This document shows, piece after piece, positions 1 through 5,734 of a stretch of 8,367 nucleotides of DNA. Origin of the DNA: an uncultured Oscillospiraceae bacterium (GTDB lineage: Bacteria; Bacillota; Clostridia; Oscillospirales; Oscillospiraceae); assembly GCA_900751035.1 (NCBI GenBank), contig CAADSF010000020.1:1-8367 (forward strand). Direction: 5' to 3'. Every line of letters begins with the position of its first letter. The stretch's first letter is position 1. A model generated the notes under the pieces. The model searched no databases and had not been told where the DNA came from. It saw only the letters and a list, made by a program, of their open reading frames with translations. Made by a program: the position numbers and the translations under genes.

Positions 1-375
1 GCTTCTGGCGTTGAGGCTGGCGGCCGCTCCGGTCTGACCGCTCTGACCGCTGCTGTCATGTTCCTTGCGTGCATTTTCATTGCCCCGATTGCCGCTATCA
101 TTCCGGCTGCTGCGACCTCTTCCGCTCTGATCTATGTCGGCATTCTCATGCTGCAGGGTCTGAAGAAGGTGGACTTCGACGATCTCGACCAGATTGTCCC
201 GGTCTTCCTGATGCTCCTCGCCATGCCCATCTCCGGCTCCATCGGCCACGGCATCGGCATTGCCATGATCTCCTACACTGTCATCAAGGTCTTCTCCGGC
301 AAGGCAAAGGATGTTTCCATCCTGACCTACGTGATCTCCCTGCTGTTCATCGTGAAGTTCTTTGCTGTTGTTTGA
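1..375 (+). CDS. NCS2/AzgA-family nucleobase permease, C-terminal part
   Basis: This is the last 124 residues of a membrane protein whose start lies outside the window; the reading frame is open from base 1 to a TGA at 373-375. The visible part opens with a GVEAGGRSGLTAL segment and a hydrophobic helix, then an IPAAATSSALIYVGILML helix. Next come the VDFDDLDQIVPVFL and MPISGSIGHGIGIAM segments and a final helix. From memory, this order matches the end of AzgA/PbuG-type purine (hypoxanthine/guanine/adenine) proton symporters of the NCS2 superfamily. The expected role is proton-driven uptake of a nucleobase across the cytoplasmic membrane. The substrate cannot be read from this fragment. The pseudouridine genes downstream make nucleobase or nucleoside salvage a consistent theme, but a strong terminator separates them. 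Family confidence is high and substrate confidence low. Confidence 0.85.
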   Translation, partial: ASGVEAGGRSGLTALTAAVMFLACIFIAPIAAIIPAAATSSALIYVGILMLQGLKKVDFDDLDQIVPVFLMLLAMPISGSIGHGIGIAMISYTVIKVFSGKAKDVSILTYVISLLFIVKFFAVV

Positions 376-386
376 GTTTTCCATTT

Positions 387-420
387 CCGGGCGCACCTTT
401 CCGGTGCGCCCGGTTTTTTT
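387..420 (+). terminator. Rho-independent terminator of the permease gene
   Basis: A perfect 11-bp GC-rich stem (387-397 pairing with 403-413, CCGGGCGCACC/GGTGCGCCCGG) has a 5-nt loop (TTTCC) and is followed directly by seven T residues (414-420). It begins 12 bases after the permease stop codon. It should end the permease transcript and insulate it from the pseudouridine operon. Confidence 0.95.
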
Positions 421-455
421 GCCCGGAGGATTCACAAAACGTACATATTTTGCTC

Positions 456-484
456 TTGACTTTTTCGGGTCGATTCGCTATGAT
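456..484 (+). promoter_or_regulatory. Sigma-A-type promoter of the psuK-psuG operon
   Basis: TTGACT (456-461) and TATGAT (479-484) are separated by 17 bp. They match the vegetative consensus at five of six bases each. Transcription would begin near 491, giving a leader of about 60 nt. The leader contains a small inverted repeat (CGATGG at 507-512 and CCATCG at 515-520) and an AACCG/CGGTT pair (504-508 with 525-529) just before the ribosome binding site. I do not see a regulator gene or a recognised operator. Confidence 0.8.
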
Positions 485-550
485 ACAGTTTCACCAGAAA
501 AGCAACCGATGGCTCCATCGCCAGCGGTTACAAACGAGGAGGCGTTTTTC

Positions 551-1492
551 ATGGACAAGCAGCCGTATATCGTCGGTGTCGGCGCTGCGAACGCAGACCT
601 CAACGGCGCGTCCCTTGCGCCGATTCATCTGCGTGATTCCAATCCCGGCCGCATCAGCCTGTCCGCCGGAGGCGTGACGCGCAATGTGTGCGAAAATCTG
701 GCGCGGCTGGGCGCGGACGTGAAGCTTTTGAGCTGCGTGGGCGACGATACGTTCGGCGCGTTCATCCGCCGCTCCTGCGAGGATGCGGGAATTGACGCGT
801 CCCATCTGTATGAGGCGAAGGGCGCGAGCTCCTCCATGTACCTGTCCATTCTGGACGCGGACGGCGATATGCTGGTCGGTATGTCCGATATGCGCATTGT
901 CCAGCAGGATATGCCGGAGGATTACCTGCCGTCGAAAAAAGCGCTGATCCAGGGCGCGGATGTTGTCACCTGCGACCCCTGCATGGGTGAAAAAACGCTG
1001 CTGCAGCTGTTGGAGCTGTGTACGCCGGGGCAGATCGTCTGCGTTGACCCTGTCTCGTGCGCGTATGCGCGCGTGGTCGCGCCGTTCATCGGCCGCTTCC
1101 ACACCGCCAAGCCCAACCGCATTGAGCTTGAAATTCTGGCCGGAATGGAAATTCAGTCCGACAGCGATCTGGAACGCGCGGGAGAGGCGGTTCTGAAAAA
1201 GGGCCTCCGGCGGCTGTTCGTCAGCCTCGGCGCGGATGGCTGTTTGTATATGGACGACGCTGGCACGGTGCTGCGCCGCAGGCTGCGGCCCGCCAAAATG
1301 GTCAACGCCTCCGGCGCGGGCGATTCGTTTGCCGCCGCCATGCTGTACGCCACGCTGCACGGCTTCAGCGTCGAAAGGACGCTGGATTACGCCATGGCCG
1401 CAGGCATCGCCGCCGTCTCGCATGAGCGGACGATCAACCCGAACATGAGCGTTCCCCTGCTGGATGAAATTCTGCTGGCGCACCGCATCTGA
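551..1492 (+). CDS. psuK: Pseudouridine kinase (PfkB/ribokinase family)
   Basis: This cytoplasmic sugar/nucleoside kinase of 313 residues has the usual PfkB length. It is expected to phosphorylate pseudouridine to pseudouridine 5'-phosphate with ATP. The N-terminal strand VGVGAANADLNG (8-19) is followed by the family signature SAGGVTRNVCENLARLG (from about 38), with the GG at 40-41 and Asn45 in the sugar site. The C-terminal PfkB signature NASGAGD (252-258) supplies the anion hole and the catalytic base Asp258. The ATG at 551 is chosen because GAGGAGG (536-542) lies 8 nt upstream and the conserved N-terminus begins just after it. The frame stays open upstream to 362, but that part overlaps the permease end and promoter and resembles nothing. 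PfkB kinases are hard to tell apart alone. The specific call rests on psuG starting 32 bases downstream. Confidence 0.88.
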   Translation: MDKQPYIVGVGAANADLNGASLAPIHLRDSNPGRISLSAGGVTRNVCENLARLGADVKLLSCVGDDTFGAFIRRSCEDAGIDASHLYEAKGASSSMYLSILDADGDMLVGMSDMRIVQQDMPEDYLPSKKALIQGADVVTCDPCMGEKTLLQLLELCTPGQIVCVDPVSCAYARVVAPFIGRFHTAKPNRIELEILAGMEIQSDSDLERAGEAVLKKGLRRLFVSLGADGCLYMDDAGTVLRRRLRPAKMVNASGAGDSFAAAMLYATLHGFSVERTLDYAMAAGIAAVSHERTINPNMSVPLLDEILLAHRI

Positions 1493-1524
1493 TTCTGTAC
1501 ACCCATCTGAAAGGAGTTATTCAT

Positions 1525-2442
1525 ATGAATCTGAAGGATTATCTGTCTGTTACCCCTGAAATCCAGGAGGCCATCGACGCGGGCAAGCCCGTCGTCGCGC
1601 TGGAATCCACCATTCTGAGCCACGGTATGCCCTATCCGCAGAACGTGGAGTTCGCACACAAGGTCGAAGAGATCGTCCGCGCAGAGGGCGCCATTCCCGC
1701 GACGACCGCAATCATGGGCGGCAAGCTGAAGGTCGGTCTGAACGCCGAGGAGCTGCTTGTCATGTGCAAGGCCGAGGGCGTCGGCAAGGTCAGCCGCCGC
1801 GACGTGGCTGTGTATCTGGCAACCGGCATGACCGGCGCGACCACCGTTGCGACCACTATGATCATCGCCTCCATGGCAGGCATCCGCTTCTTTGCCACCG
1901 GCGGCATCGGCGGCGTGCATCGCGGCGCGGAAAAGACCATGGATATCTCCGCCGACCTGCAGGAGCTGGCCAACACCCCCGTCTGCGTCGTCTGCGCGGG
2001 TGCAAAGAGCATTCTCGATCTCGGCCTGACGCTGGAATATCTTGAGACGCAGGGCGTTCCCGTTCTGGGCCTGCGCACGGACGAGCTGCCCGCGTTCTAC
2101 TGCCGCACCTCCGGCTTCAAGCTGGACTACAACTGCCAGGATGAGCAGACGGTTGCGAAGATCATGAAGGCCAAGTGGGACATCGGCCTCAAGGGCGGCG
2201 CTGTCGTCGGCAACCCGATCCCGGAGCAGTACGCGATGGACCCGAACTACATGAACGGCATCATCGACAAGGCTGTCGCGCAGGCAAACGCCGAGCACAT
2301 CCACGGCAAGGCCATCACGCCGTACCTGCTGGCACACATCAAGGACATGACCGAGGGCAAGTCCTTCGCCGCCAACCTCGAACTGGCCTACAACAACGCG
2401 CACGCAGCGAGCAAGATTGCCGTCGCGTATTCCAAGCTGTAA
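1525..2442 (+). CDS. psuG: Pseudouridine-5'-phosphate glycosidase
   Basis: PsuG cleaves the unusual C-C glycosidic bond of pseudouridine 5'-phosphate, giving uracil and ribose 5-phosphate, in the cytoplasm. This copy is 305 residues, normal for the family, and alignable end to end. Key residues by comparison with the E. coli enzyme (from memory) are all present. Glu27 lies in the ALESTILSHGMPYPQN motif, and Lys88 in VGKVSRRD. Lys161 in CAGAKSILD is the Schiff-base lysine, equivalent to Lys166. Asn284 lies in the C-terminal AANLELAYNNA segment. The glycine-rich FFATGGIGGVHRGAE segment (122-136) and KGGAVVGNPIP (223-233) are also family hallmarks. AAGGAG (1511-1516) lies 8 nt before the ATG. 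It is the second gene of an operon with psuK and, with it, completes pseudouridine catabolism. Confidence 0.97.
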   Translation: MNLKDYLSVTPEIQEAIDAGKPVVALESTILSHGMPYPQNVEFAHKVEEIVRAEGAIPATTAIMGGKLKVGLNAEELLVMCKAEGVGKVSRRDVAVYLATGMTGATTVATTMIIASMAGIRFFATGGIGGVHRGAEKTMDISADLQELANTPVCVVCAGAKSILDLGLTLEYLETQGVPVLGLRTDELPAFYCRTSGFKLDYNCQDEQTVAKIMKAKWDIGLKGGAVVGNPIPEQYAMDPNYMNGIIDKAVAQANAEHIHGKAITPYLLAHIKDMTEGKSFAANLELAYNNAHAASKIAVAYSKL

Positions 2443-2458
2443 TCCCCCAATACCACCA

Positions 2459-2482
2459 CGGGTGCGCCGACCGGCGCACCCG
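2459..2482 (+). terminator. Hairpin just after psuG, possible terminator
   Basis: A perfect 10-bp GC-rich stem (2459-2468 with 2473-2482, CGGGTGCGCC/GGCGCACCCG) has a GACC loop and starts 16 bases after the psuG stop. No T run follows, so it is not a classical intrinsic terminator. It may act with the next hairpin or protect the 3' end of the mRNA. Confidence 0.55.
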
Positions 2483-2492
2483 TCAGTCTGCC

Positions 2493-2532
2493 GAGAAACC
2501 CGGCTGCCCATTCTGCGGCAGCCGGGTTTCTC
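2493..2532 (+). terminator. Second hairpin after psuG, likely terminator or 3'-end stabiliser
   Basis: A perfect 16-bp stem (2493-2508 with 2517-2532; the arms start GAGAAACCC and end GGGTTTCTC) has an 8-nt loop. It begins 10 bases after the first hairpin. The descending arm ends in GGGTTTCTC, giving only a short pyrimidine tail. It is very stable and placed where the psuG transcript should end. Confidence 0.6.
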
Positions 2533-2567
2533 GTGTATACAGGGCAGAAAAAGCGGAAAAGAGCGCG

Positions 2568-2592
2568 GTGGGAATGGTCGTTCCATTTCCAC
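2568..2592. terminator. Third hairpin, possible terminator for the minus-strand gene
   Basis: A 10-bp stem with one G-T wobble (GTGGGAATGG at 2568-2577 with CCATTTCCAC at 2583-2592) has a 5-nt loop. Read on the minus strand it is followed by a pyrimidine-rich stretch with CTTTT and CTTTTTC blocks. It could therefore end transcription arriving from the DUF4177-like gene, about 120 bases after that gene's stop. The tails are not immediate, so the call is weak. Confidence 0.35.
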
Positions 2593-2675
2593 ACGGCCAG
2601 CCTTTTCAGGTTCCTAGCAGCAAACCTGCGCTTCACTCAGTTCGTTCGCGGCTGGCGGGCGGGGTGCGCGTTTGA

Positions 2676-2691
2676 CGCCTCGCGCGAGGCG
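2676..2691. repeat. Perfect 16-bp palindrome
   Basis: CGCCTCGCGCGAGGCG reads identically on both strands. It lies 20 bases past the stop of the minus-strand DUF4177-like gene. There is no T run on either side. It may be a weak 3' hairpin or a protein-binding site. The bases between 2593 and 2711 otherwise hold nothing I recognise. Confidence 0.5.
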
Positions 2692-2711
2692 CATAGGCCC
2701 GTGACCTGCGG

Positions 2712-2915
2712 TTACGCCGTTTCCTTTCTGAACGTCACTACAAACGAGCCTTTTATCTGCGTGGATGTTGCCATATAATCGTATGTTACAAGCTCCCAAC
2801 CTTCAGAAGCTCTCTCATTCAGCAGCTTATCCAGCATCAAAATGTCCCCTTCATTTGCCTTATCTGAAAACCATTTTGTGCTGACCGTTAAAATTTCTGT
2901 TTTGTAAGTATACAT
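2712..2915 (-). CDS. Small DUF4177-like protein
   Basis: The gene encodes 67 residues with no signal peptide or membrane segment. The pattern is a short N-terminal strand (MYTYKTEILTV), a linker, then LDKLLNERASEGWELVTYDYM (about 29-49) and a last strand GSFVVTFRKE. The 'LN..a.eGWELV' core is the hallmark of the DUF4177 family, small proteins of unknown function; I make that assignment from memory. The start is supported by AAGGAGAGG on the minus strand (complement of 2922-2930) about 7 nt upstream. A good promoter lies about 110 bases upstream. The gene and its leader are visibly more AT-rich than the sugar and nucleoside genes around them. It stands alone, between a plus-strand operon end and a divergent kinase. 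No function is proposed. Confidence 0.8.
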   Translation of the reverse strand: MYTYKTEILTVSTKWFSDKANEGDILMLDKLLNERASEGWELVTYDYMATSTQIKGSFVVTFRKETA

Positions 2916-3026
2916 GAAAAACCTCTCCTTTTAAAATACTGTGACTTCAGGTGCTTTCCGTTTTGTTTTCCGGGGCCGGCGCTGCACGATATGCGCGGCT
3001 TTCCACATACGCCATCATAAGGTTAT

Positions 3027-3055
3027 ACAGTACCACGTAGAAAAGAGTATGTCAA
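3027..3055 (-). promoter_or_regulatory. Promoter of the DUF4177-like gene
   Basis: On the minus strand, a perfect -35 TTGACA (complement of 3050-3055) and a -10 TACTGT (complement of 3027-3032) are separated by 17 bp. Transcription would start near 3020, leaving a leader of about 105 nt before the start codon at 2915. That is long for a 67-codon gene. I see no recognised riboswitch in it. Confidence 0.65.
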
Positions 3056-3353
3056 GCTTACCGCCTAATGTCATGCTGATACCCTCCGTTTTGGAATTCC
3101 AGTGTTCCTTCATGATACTGATTCATGCTGCGAAATACCACCATTTTGCACGTTCTAACTGTAAACTGCAGGTTGCATTTTCTGTTTTCGTGACGGTTCC
3201 CCGAAATATTCCGGGCGATGAAGCGCCGGGGGATCGATGCCGGGCCGGTTCTGCGCAGGATGAAGCGTCTGTCAGAACGCAAAAAACACGGATGCGCCTT
3301 GTAAGGAACGCGTTTCGTATCAGTCTTTTTTGGTCATTTCGTAAAATAGTGCT
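3056..3353. other. Intergenic stretch without a recognisable gene
   Basis: About 300 bases lie between the two promoters. Open frames exist on both strands (for example minus 3058-3282 and plus 2941-3504). None has a ribosome binding site plus a protein-like composition, and none resembles a known family. I found no tRNA-like cloverleaf, no tandem repeat and no clear operator palindrome. It may hold upstream regulatory sites for the sugar kinase. Confidence 0.5.
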
Positions 3354-3381
3354 TTGCTTTTCCGGCGGGATATTGTACAAT
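3354..3381 (+). promoter_or_regulatory. Probable promoter of the FGGY kinase gene
   Basis: TTGCTT (3354-3359) and TACAAT (3376-3381) are separated by 16 bp. The -10 is good and the -35 weak, which would suit a gene that needs an activator. Transcription would begin near 3388, leaving a leader of about 50 nt. Confidence 0.6.
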
Positions 3382-3388
3382 AAAACAG

Positions 3389-3420
3389 GGTATCCCCCAC
3401 CGGAGCCTATCCGGTATCCC
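3389..3420 (+). promoter_or_regulatory. Leader hairpin and direct repeat before the FGGY kinase
   Basis: The octamer GGTATCCC occurs twice, at 3389-3396 and 3413-3420, exactly 24 bp apart. Between and overlapping them, ACCGGA (3399-3404) pairs with TCCGGT (3410-3415) around a 5-nt loop. It lies right at the predicted transcription start. It could be an operator or an mRNA structure; no binding protein can be named. Confidence 0.35.
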
Positions 3421-3439
3421 GAACATGGAGTGATTCAAT

Positions 3440-4930
3440 TTGCACAGCACACTACTGGCATTCGATATCGGAACCAGCGGCCTGAAGGCTTCGCTGGTCG
3501 ATGAAAATCTCAATATTATCCGCAACGTCACAACATCCTATCCCACGCACCACTATCCGGACGGCGGCTGCGAGCAGGAGGCCGCAGACTGGTGGATGAG
3601 CGCCGTGCGCGCCATGATGATGCTGCGGGAGCTTGCGCCCGAATACGTCAAGCGCGTCGACGCCATCGGCGTTTCCGGCCATATGCTCGGCTGCCTGCCC
3701 ATGGACAAGGACGGGCAGACGCTGCGTCCCGCCATGATCCACGCCGATACCCGCGCACTGGCCATCTCCAACGCGCTGCGCGCCAGATTTGGCCGGGATT
3801 ATTTCTATGAGATCTGCGGCAACGTCCTCTCGCCCGTGTCCACCCTCTGCAAGACGCTCTGGCTGAAGGAAAACGAGCAGGAGCTCTACGCCCGTACATA
3901 CCGCATCCTGCAGTCGAAGGATTATCTCGTCTACCGCCTCACGGGCCGGATGGAGACGACCGATATGTCCGACGCGTCCCACGGTCTGCTCATGAATCTG
4001 GAAACGCGGCAGTATGATACGGAAATGTTCCATAACGTGGGCCTTGAGCTGGACAAATTCCCGCAGATCCATACCAGCTGTGAGATCGCGGGGCGGCTGT
4101 CTGAGGAAGCGGCGGGCTGCCTCGGCCTGCGTGCGGGCATTCCCGTGTCCGTCGGCGGCGGTGACGGAGCCTGTGCCAACGTCGGCGCAGGCGTGGCAAA
4201 GCCGGGCGATTTCTATCTCAGCCTCGGCACTACGGCCTGGATTGCCGGCCAGATGGACGCGCCGTTCATCGACCCGCAGCACCGCGTATTCCACATCTAC
4301 GCCCTCGACGGCCACGGCTGCAACGTCTTCGGCACCGAGCAGTGCGCCGGGCGCTCCGTCTCGTGGGCCATGGACCTGTTCGAGGTCGCCTCCGCACGCG
4401 CCTTCGATTCTGCCGCGGCGACCGCTCCGGCAGGCGCAGGCGGCCTCGTCTATCTGCCGTATCTGGAGGGCGAGCGCTCTCCCGTCTTCGACGCGCAGGC
4501 GCAGGGCGTTTTCTTCGGCATGAACACCACGCACAAGCGTGAGCATTTCCTCCGTGCCGTTCTGGAGGGCACGGCCTGCGGCCTGAGCCAGATTCTGGAC
4601 GTCATGCGTGAAAAGCAGCAGATCGAGGAGCTGCGCATCATCGGCGGCGGGGCAAAGTCGAAGCTCTGGAAGCAGATTCTTGCCGACGTGTGCAATGTGA
4701 CGCTCCACGATGTCTCGACCTTCTCCGACAGCGCCACGAGCCTCGGCGCGGCAGCCGCCGCAGGCGTCGCCATCGGCCTGTTCAAGGACCTGCCTGAGGC
4801 GTGCAGCCACATCCGCATGAGCGGCGACATCGAACCCGACGCAGCGGTTCAGGAAACCTACGCCCCCACCAAAAAACGCTACGCCATGCTCTACCCCAGC
4901 CTGAAAGATGCCTTCCACACCAGAGCGTGA
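3440..4930 (+). CDS. FGGY-family carbohydrate kinase (xylulokinase-like)
   Basis: This cytoplasmic kinase of 496 residues, normal for the family, phosphorylates a sugar, probably a ketose, with ATP. The N-terminal actin-like domain begins with LLAFDIGTSGLKASLVDE (Asp9 in the first phosphate loop) and contains the IGVSGHMLGCLPMDKDG strand-loop. The catalytic aspartate is Asp242 in GGGDGA. The second domain has SLGTTAW (261-267) and EGERSPVFDAQAQGVFFGM. It also carries the second FGGY signature ending FLRAVLEG, and the adenosine-binding IGGGAKSKLW from 401. The start is a TTG, chosen because GGAG (3427-3430) lies 9 nt upstream and the family's N-terminal motif follows at once. Overall it is more XylB-like than fuculokinase-like. 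However, a class II aldolase and a FucU mutarotase follow, so L-fuculose or a related ketose is possible. Exact substrate is unknown. Confidence 0.9.
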   Translation: MHSTLLAFDIGTSGLKASLVDENLNIIRNVTTSYPTHHYPDGGCEQEAADWWMSAVRAMMMLRELAPEYVKRVDAIGVSGHMLGCLPMDKDGQTLRPAMIHADTRALAISNALRARFGRDYFYEICGNVLSPVSTLCKTLWLKENEQELYARTYRILQSKDYLVYRLTGRMETTDMSDASHGLLMNLETRQYDTEMFHNVGLELDKFPQIHTSCEIAGRLSEEAAGCLGLRAGIPVSVGGGDGACANVGAGVAKPGDFYLSLGTTAWIAGQMDAPFIDPQHRVFHIYALDGHGCNVFGTEQCAGRSVSWAMDLFEVASARAFDSAAATAPAGAGGLVYLPYLEGERSPVFDAQAQGVFFGMNTTHKREHFLRAVLEGTACGLSQILDVMREKQQIEELRIIGGGAKSKLWKQILADVCNVTLHDVSTFSDSATSLGAAAAAGVAIGLFKDLPEACSHIRMSGDIEPDAAVQETYAPTKKRYAMLYPSLKDAFHTRA

Positions 4931-4941
4931 CGCCACTTCGT

Positions 4942-5045
4942 TGTAGGGGCGGACGACTCTGTCCGCCCGCAGAACACAGTGCTTTTCCTGTAATCCACGG
5001 CGAATTCGCAACATTTTGGGGCCGACAGAGTCGTCGGCCCCTACA
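4942..5045. repeat. Large inverted repeat whose arms are hairpins, between convergent genes
   Basis: A 28-base arm at 4942-4969 (starting TGTAGGGGC) is repeated in inverse orientation at 5018-5045 (ending GCCCCTACA), with 25 of 28 positions matching and a 48-base spacer. Each arm is also a hairpin by itself. In the left arm GGGCGGAC pairs with GTCCGCCC; in the right arm GGGGCCGAC pairs with GTCGGCCCC. Both have a 6-nt loop. Two of the three differences between arms fall at paired positions and compensate each other. The element fills the gap between the 3' ends of the FGGY kinase and the aldolase, so it can act as a terminator for both. It looks like a mobile miniature repeat of a family I recall from gut Clostridia. 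Confidence 0.85.
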
Positions 5046-5072
5046 GGACAGCGTTTTTCTAAGCGGAGATTT

Positions 5073-5636
5073 TTAGATCTGCCCCGCAATCCACAGCGTC
5101 TTCGCCAGCCCTTCTGCTGCTTCCAGCAGGCCGATGCAGCTTTCCATGGAATCGCTCACGCACACAACGCCGTGTCCGCCGAGCAGGCAGACAGGACTGT
5201 GCTCCAGCGCGGCCTCAATGCCCCGGTGAATCTCATGCGTTCCGTTTTTACCATAGGGCAGGCACACGAACCGCTGGAATACGGCGTGCAGCGAGCAGTC
5301 CTCCGGAACGATAAAATCCCGGTATCGCAGCGCATACGCCGTCAGATACGGGCAGTGGCAATGCACGACGGCGTTCACATCCGGTCTTGCCCGGTAGACG
5401 GCCTCGTGCAGCAGATACTCGCTCGACCGCTTCCCGCGCCCGCCGACCTGTGCGCCGCTCTCGTCCATGACGCTGATGTCCTCCTTCTGAAGCAGCAGCT
5501 TCATCCGGCCGGACGGCGTGATATATGTCAGCCCGGTGTCCCGGTCGATGATGGAGGCGTTGCCCTCCAGCGCGGTCACAAGGCGTTTCTGTTCGAGAAT
5601 GTTTGCAAAATATGCAAGCTGCTGTGCGTAATCCAT
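5073..5636 (-). CDS. Class II aldolase, L-fuculose-phosphate aldolase-like
   Basis: The product is 187 residues of the zinc-dependent class II aldolase/adducin fold. Such enzymes cleave a sugar 1-phosphate into dihydroxyacetone phosphate and an aldehyde. The active-site set is complete and falls at the E. coli FucA numbers: catalytic Glu73 (in RSSEYLLHEAVYRARPDV) and zinc ligands His92 and His94 (AVVHCHCP) and His155 (LLGGHGVV). The phosphate-binding EGNASI and TPSGR segments (24-29 and 40-44) are also present. It is about 28 residues shorter than FucA (about 215), the deficit being the C-terminal tail. Position 113 is Asp rather than the Tyr of FucA. The start has AGGAG about 8 nt upstream, and a consensus promoter lies further upstream. 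It is divergent from the mutarotase gene. The substrate may be fuculose 1-phosphate or a relative. Confidence 0.85.
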   Translation of the reverse strand: MDYAQQLAYFANILEQKRLVTALEGNASIIDRDTGLTYITPSGRMKLLLQKEDISVMDESGAQVGGRGKRSSEYLLHEAVYRARPDVNAVVHCHCPYLTAYALRYRDFIVPEDCSLHAVFQRFVCLPYGKNGTHEIHRGIEAALEHSPVCLLGGHGVVCVSDSMESCIGLLEAAEGLAKTLWIAGQI

Positions 5637-5671
5637 TGCGGCATCTCCTAAAACAAAAAATCAATGTACAT

Positions 5672-5700
5672 ATTTTATTGTCTTTGCCGCCCGATGTCAA
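5672..5700 (-). promoter_or_regulatory. Strong promoter of the aldolase gene
   Basis: On the minus strand, TTGACA (complement of 5695-5700) and TAAAAT (complement of 5672-5677) are separated by 17 bp, close to a perfect sigma-A promoter. It sits in the 98-base gap between the divergent start codons of aldolase and mutarotase. I do not see an equally clear promoter for the mutarotase on the plus strand. A regulator bound here could control both. Confidence 0.85.
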
Positions 5701-5734
5701 CGGACGGCCCAATCAAACAGGAGGTATTTGAACC

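Noticed and set aside
362..550. N-terminal extension of psuK by 63 codons
   Set aside because: It would overlap the permease stop and run through the terminator and promoter. The peptide is not an HTH or other domain, and the ATG at 551 has an excellent ribosome site.
1387..2592. 401-codon minus-strand open frame
   Set aside because: It is antisense to psuG and runs through the hairpins after it. It shows no family resemblance.
3389..3420. Catabolite (CcpA cre) operator for the sugar kinase
   Set aside because: I looked for the TGNAANCGNWNNCA-like pattern around the promoter and did not find a convincing match.
2941..3504. 187-codon plus-strand open frame running into the kinase start, and a 74-codon minus-strand frame at 3058-3282
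   Set aside because: Neither has a good ribosome site nor a protein-like pattern. The first overlaps a promoter and the kinase start in another frame.
4942..5045. CRISPR-like repeat pair
   Set aside because: The two copies are inverted, not direct, there are only two, and each is an internal hairpin, so a palindromic repeat element fits better.
3452..5089. 545-codon open frame on the minus strand
   Set aside because: It is antisense to the FGGY kinase, whose motifs are unmistakable. The product has no recognisable domain, and the length follows from GC-rich codon structure.
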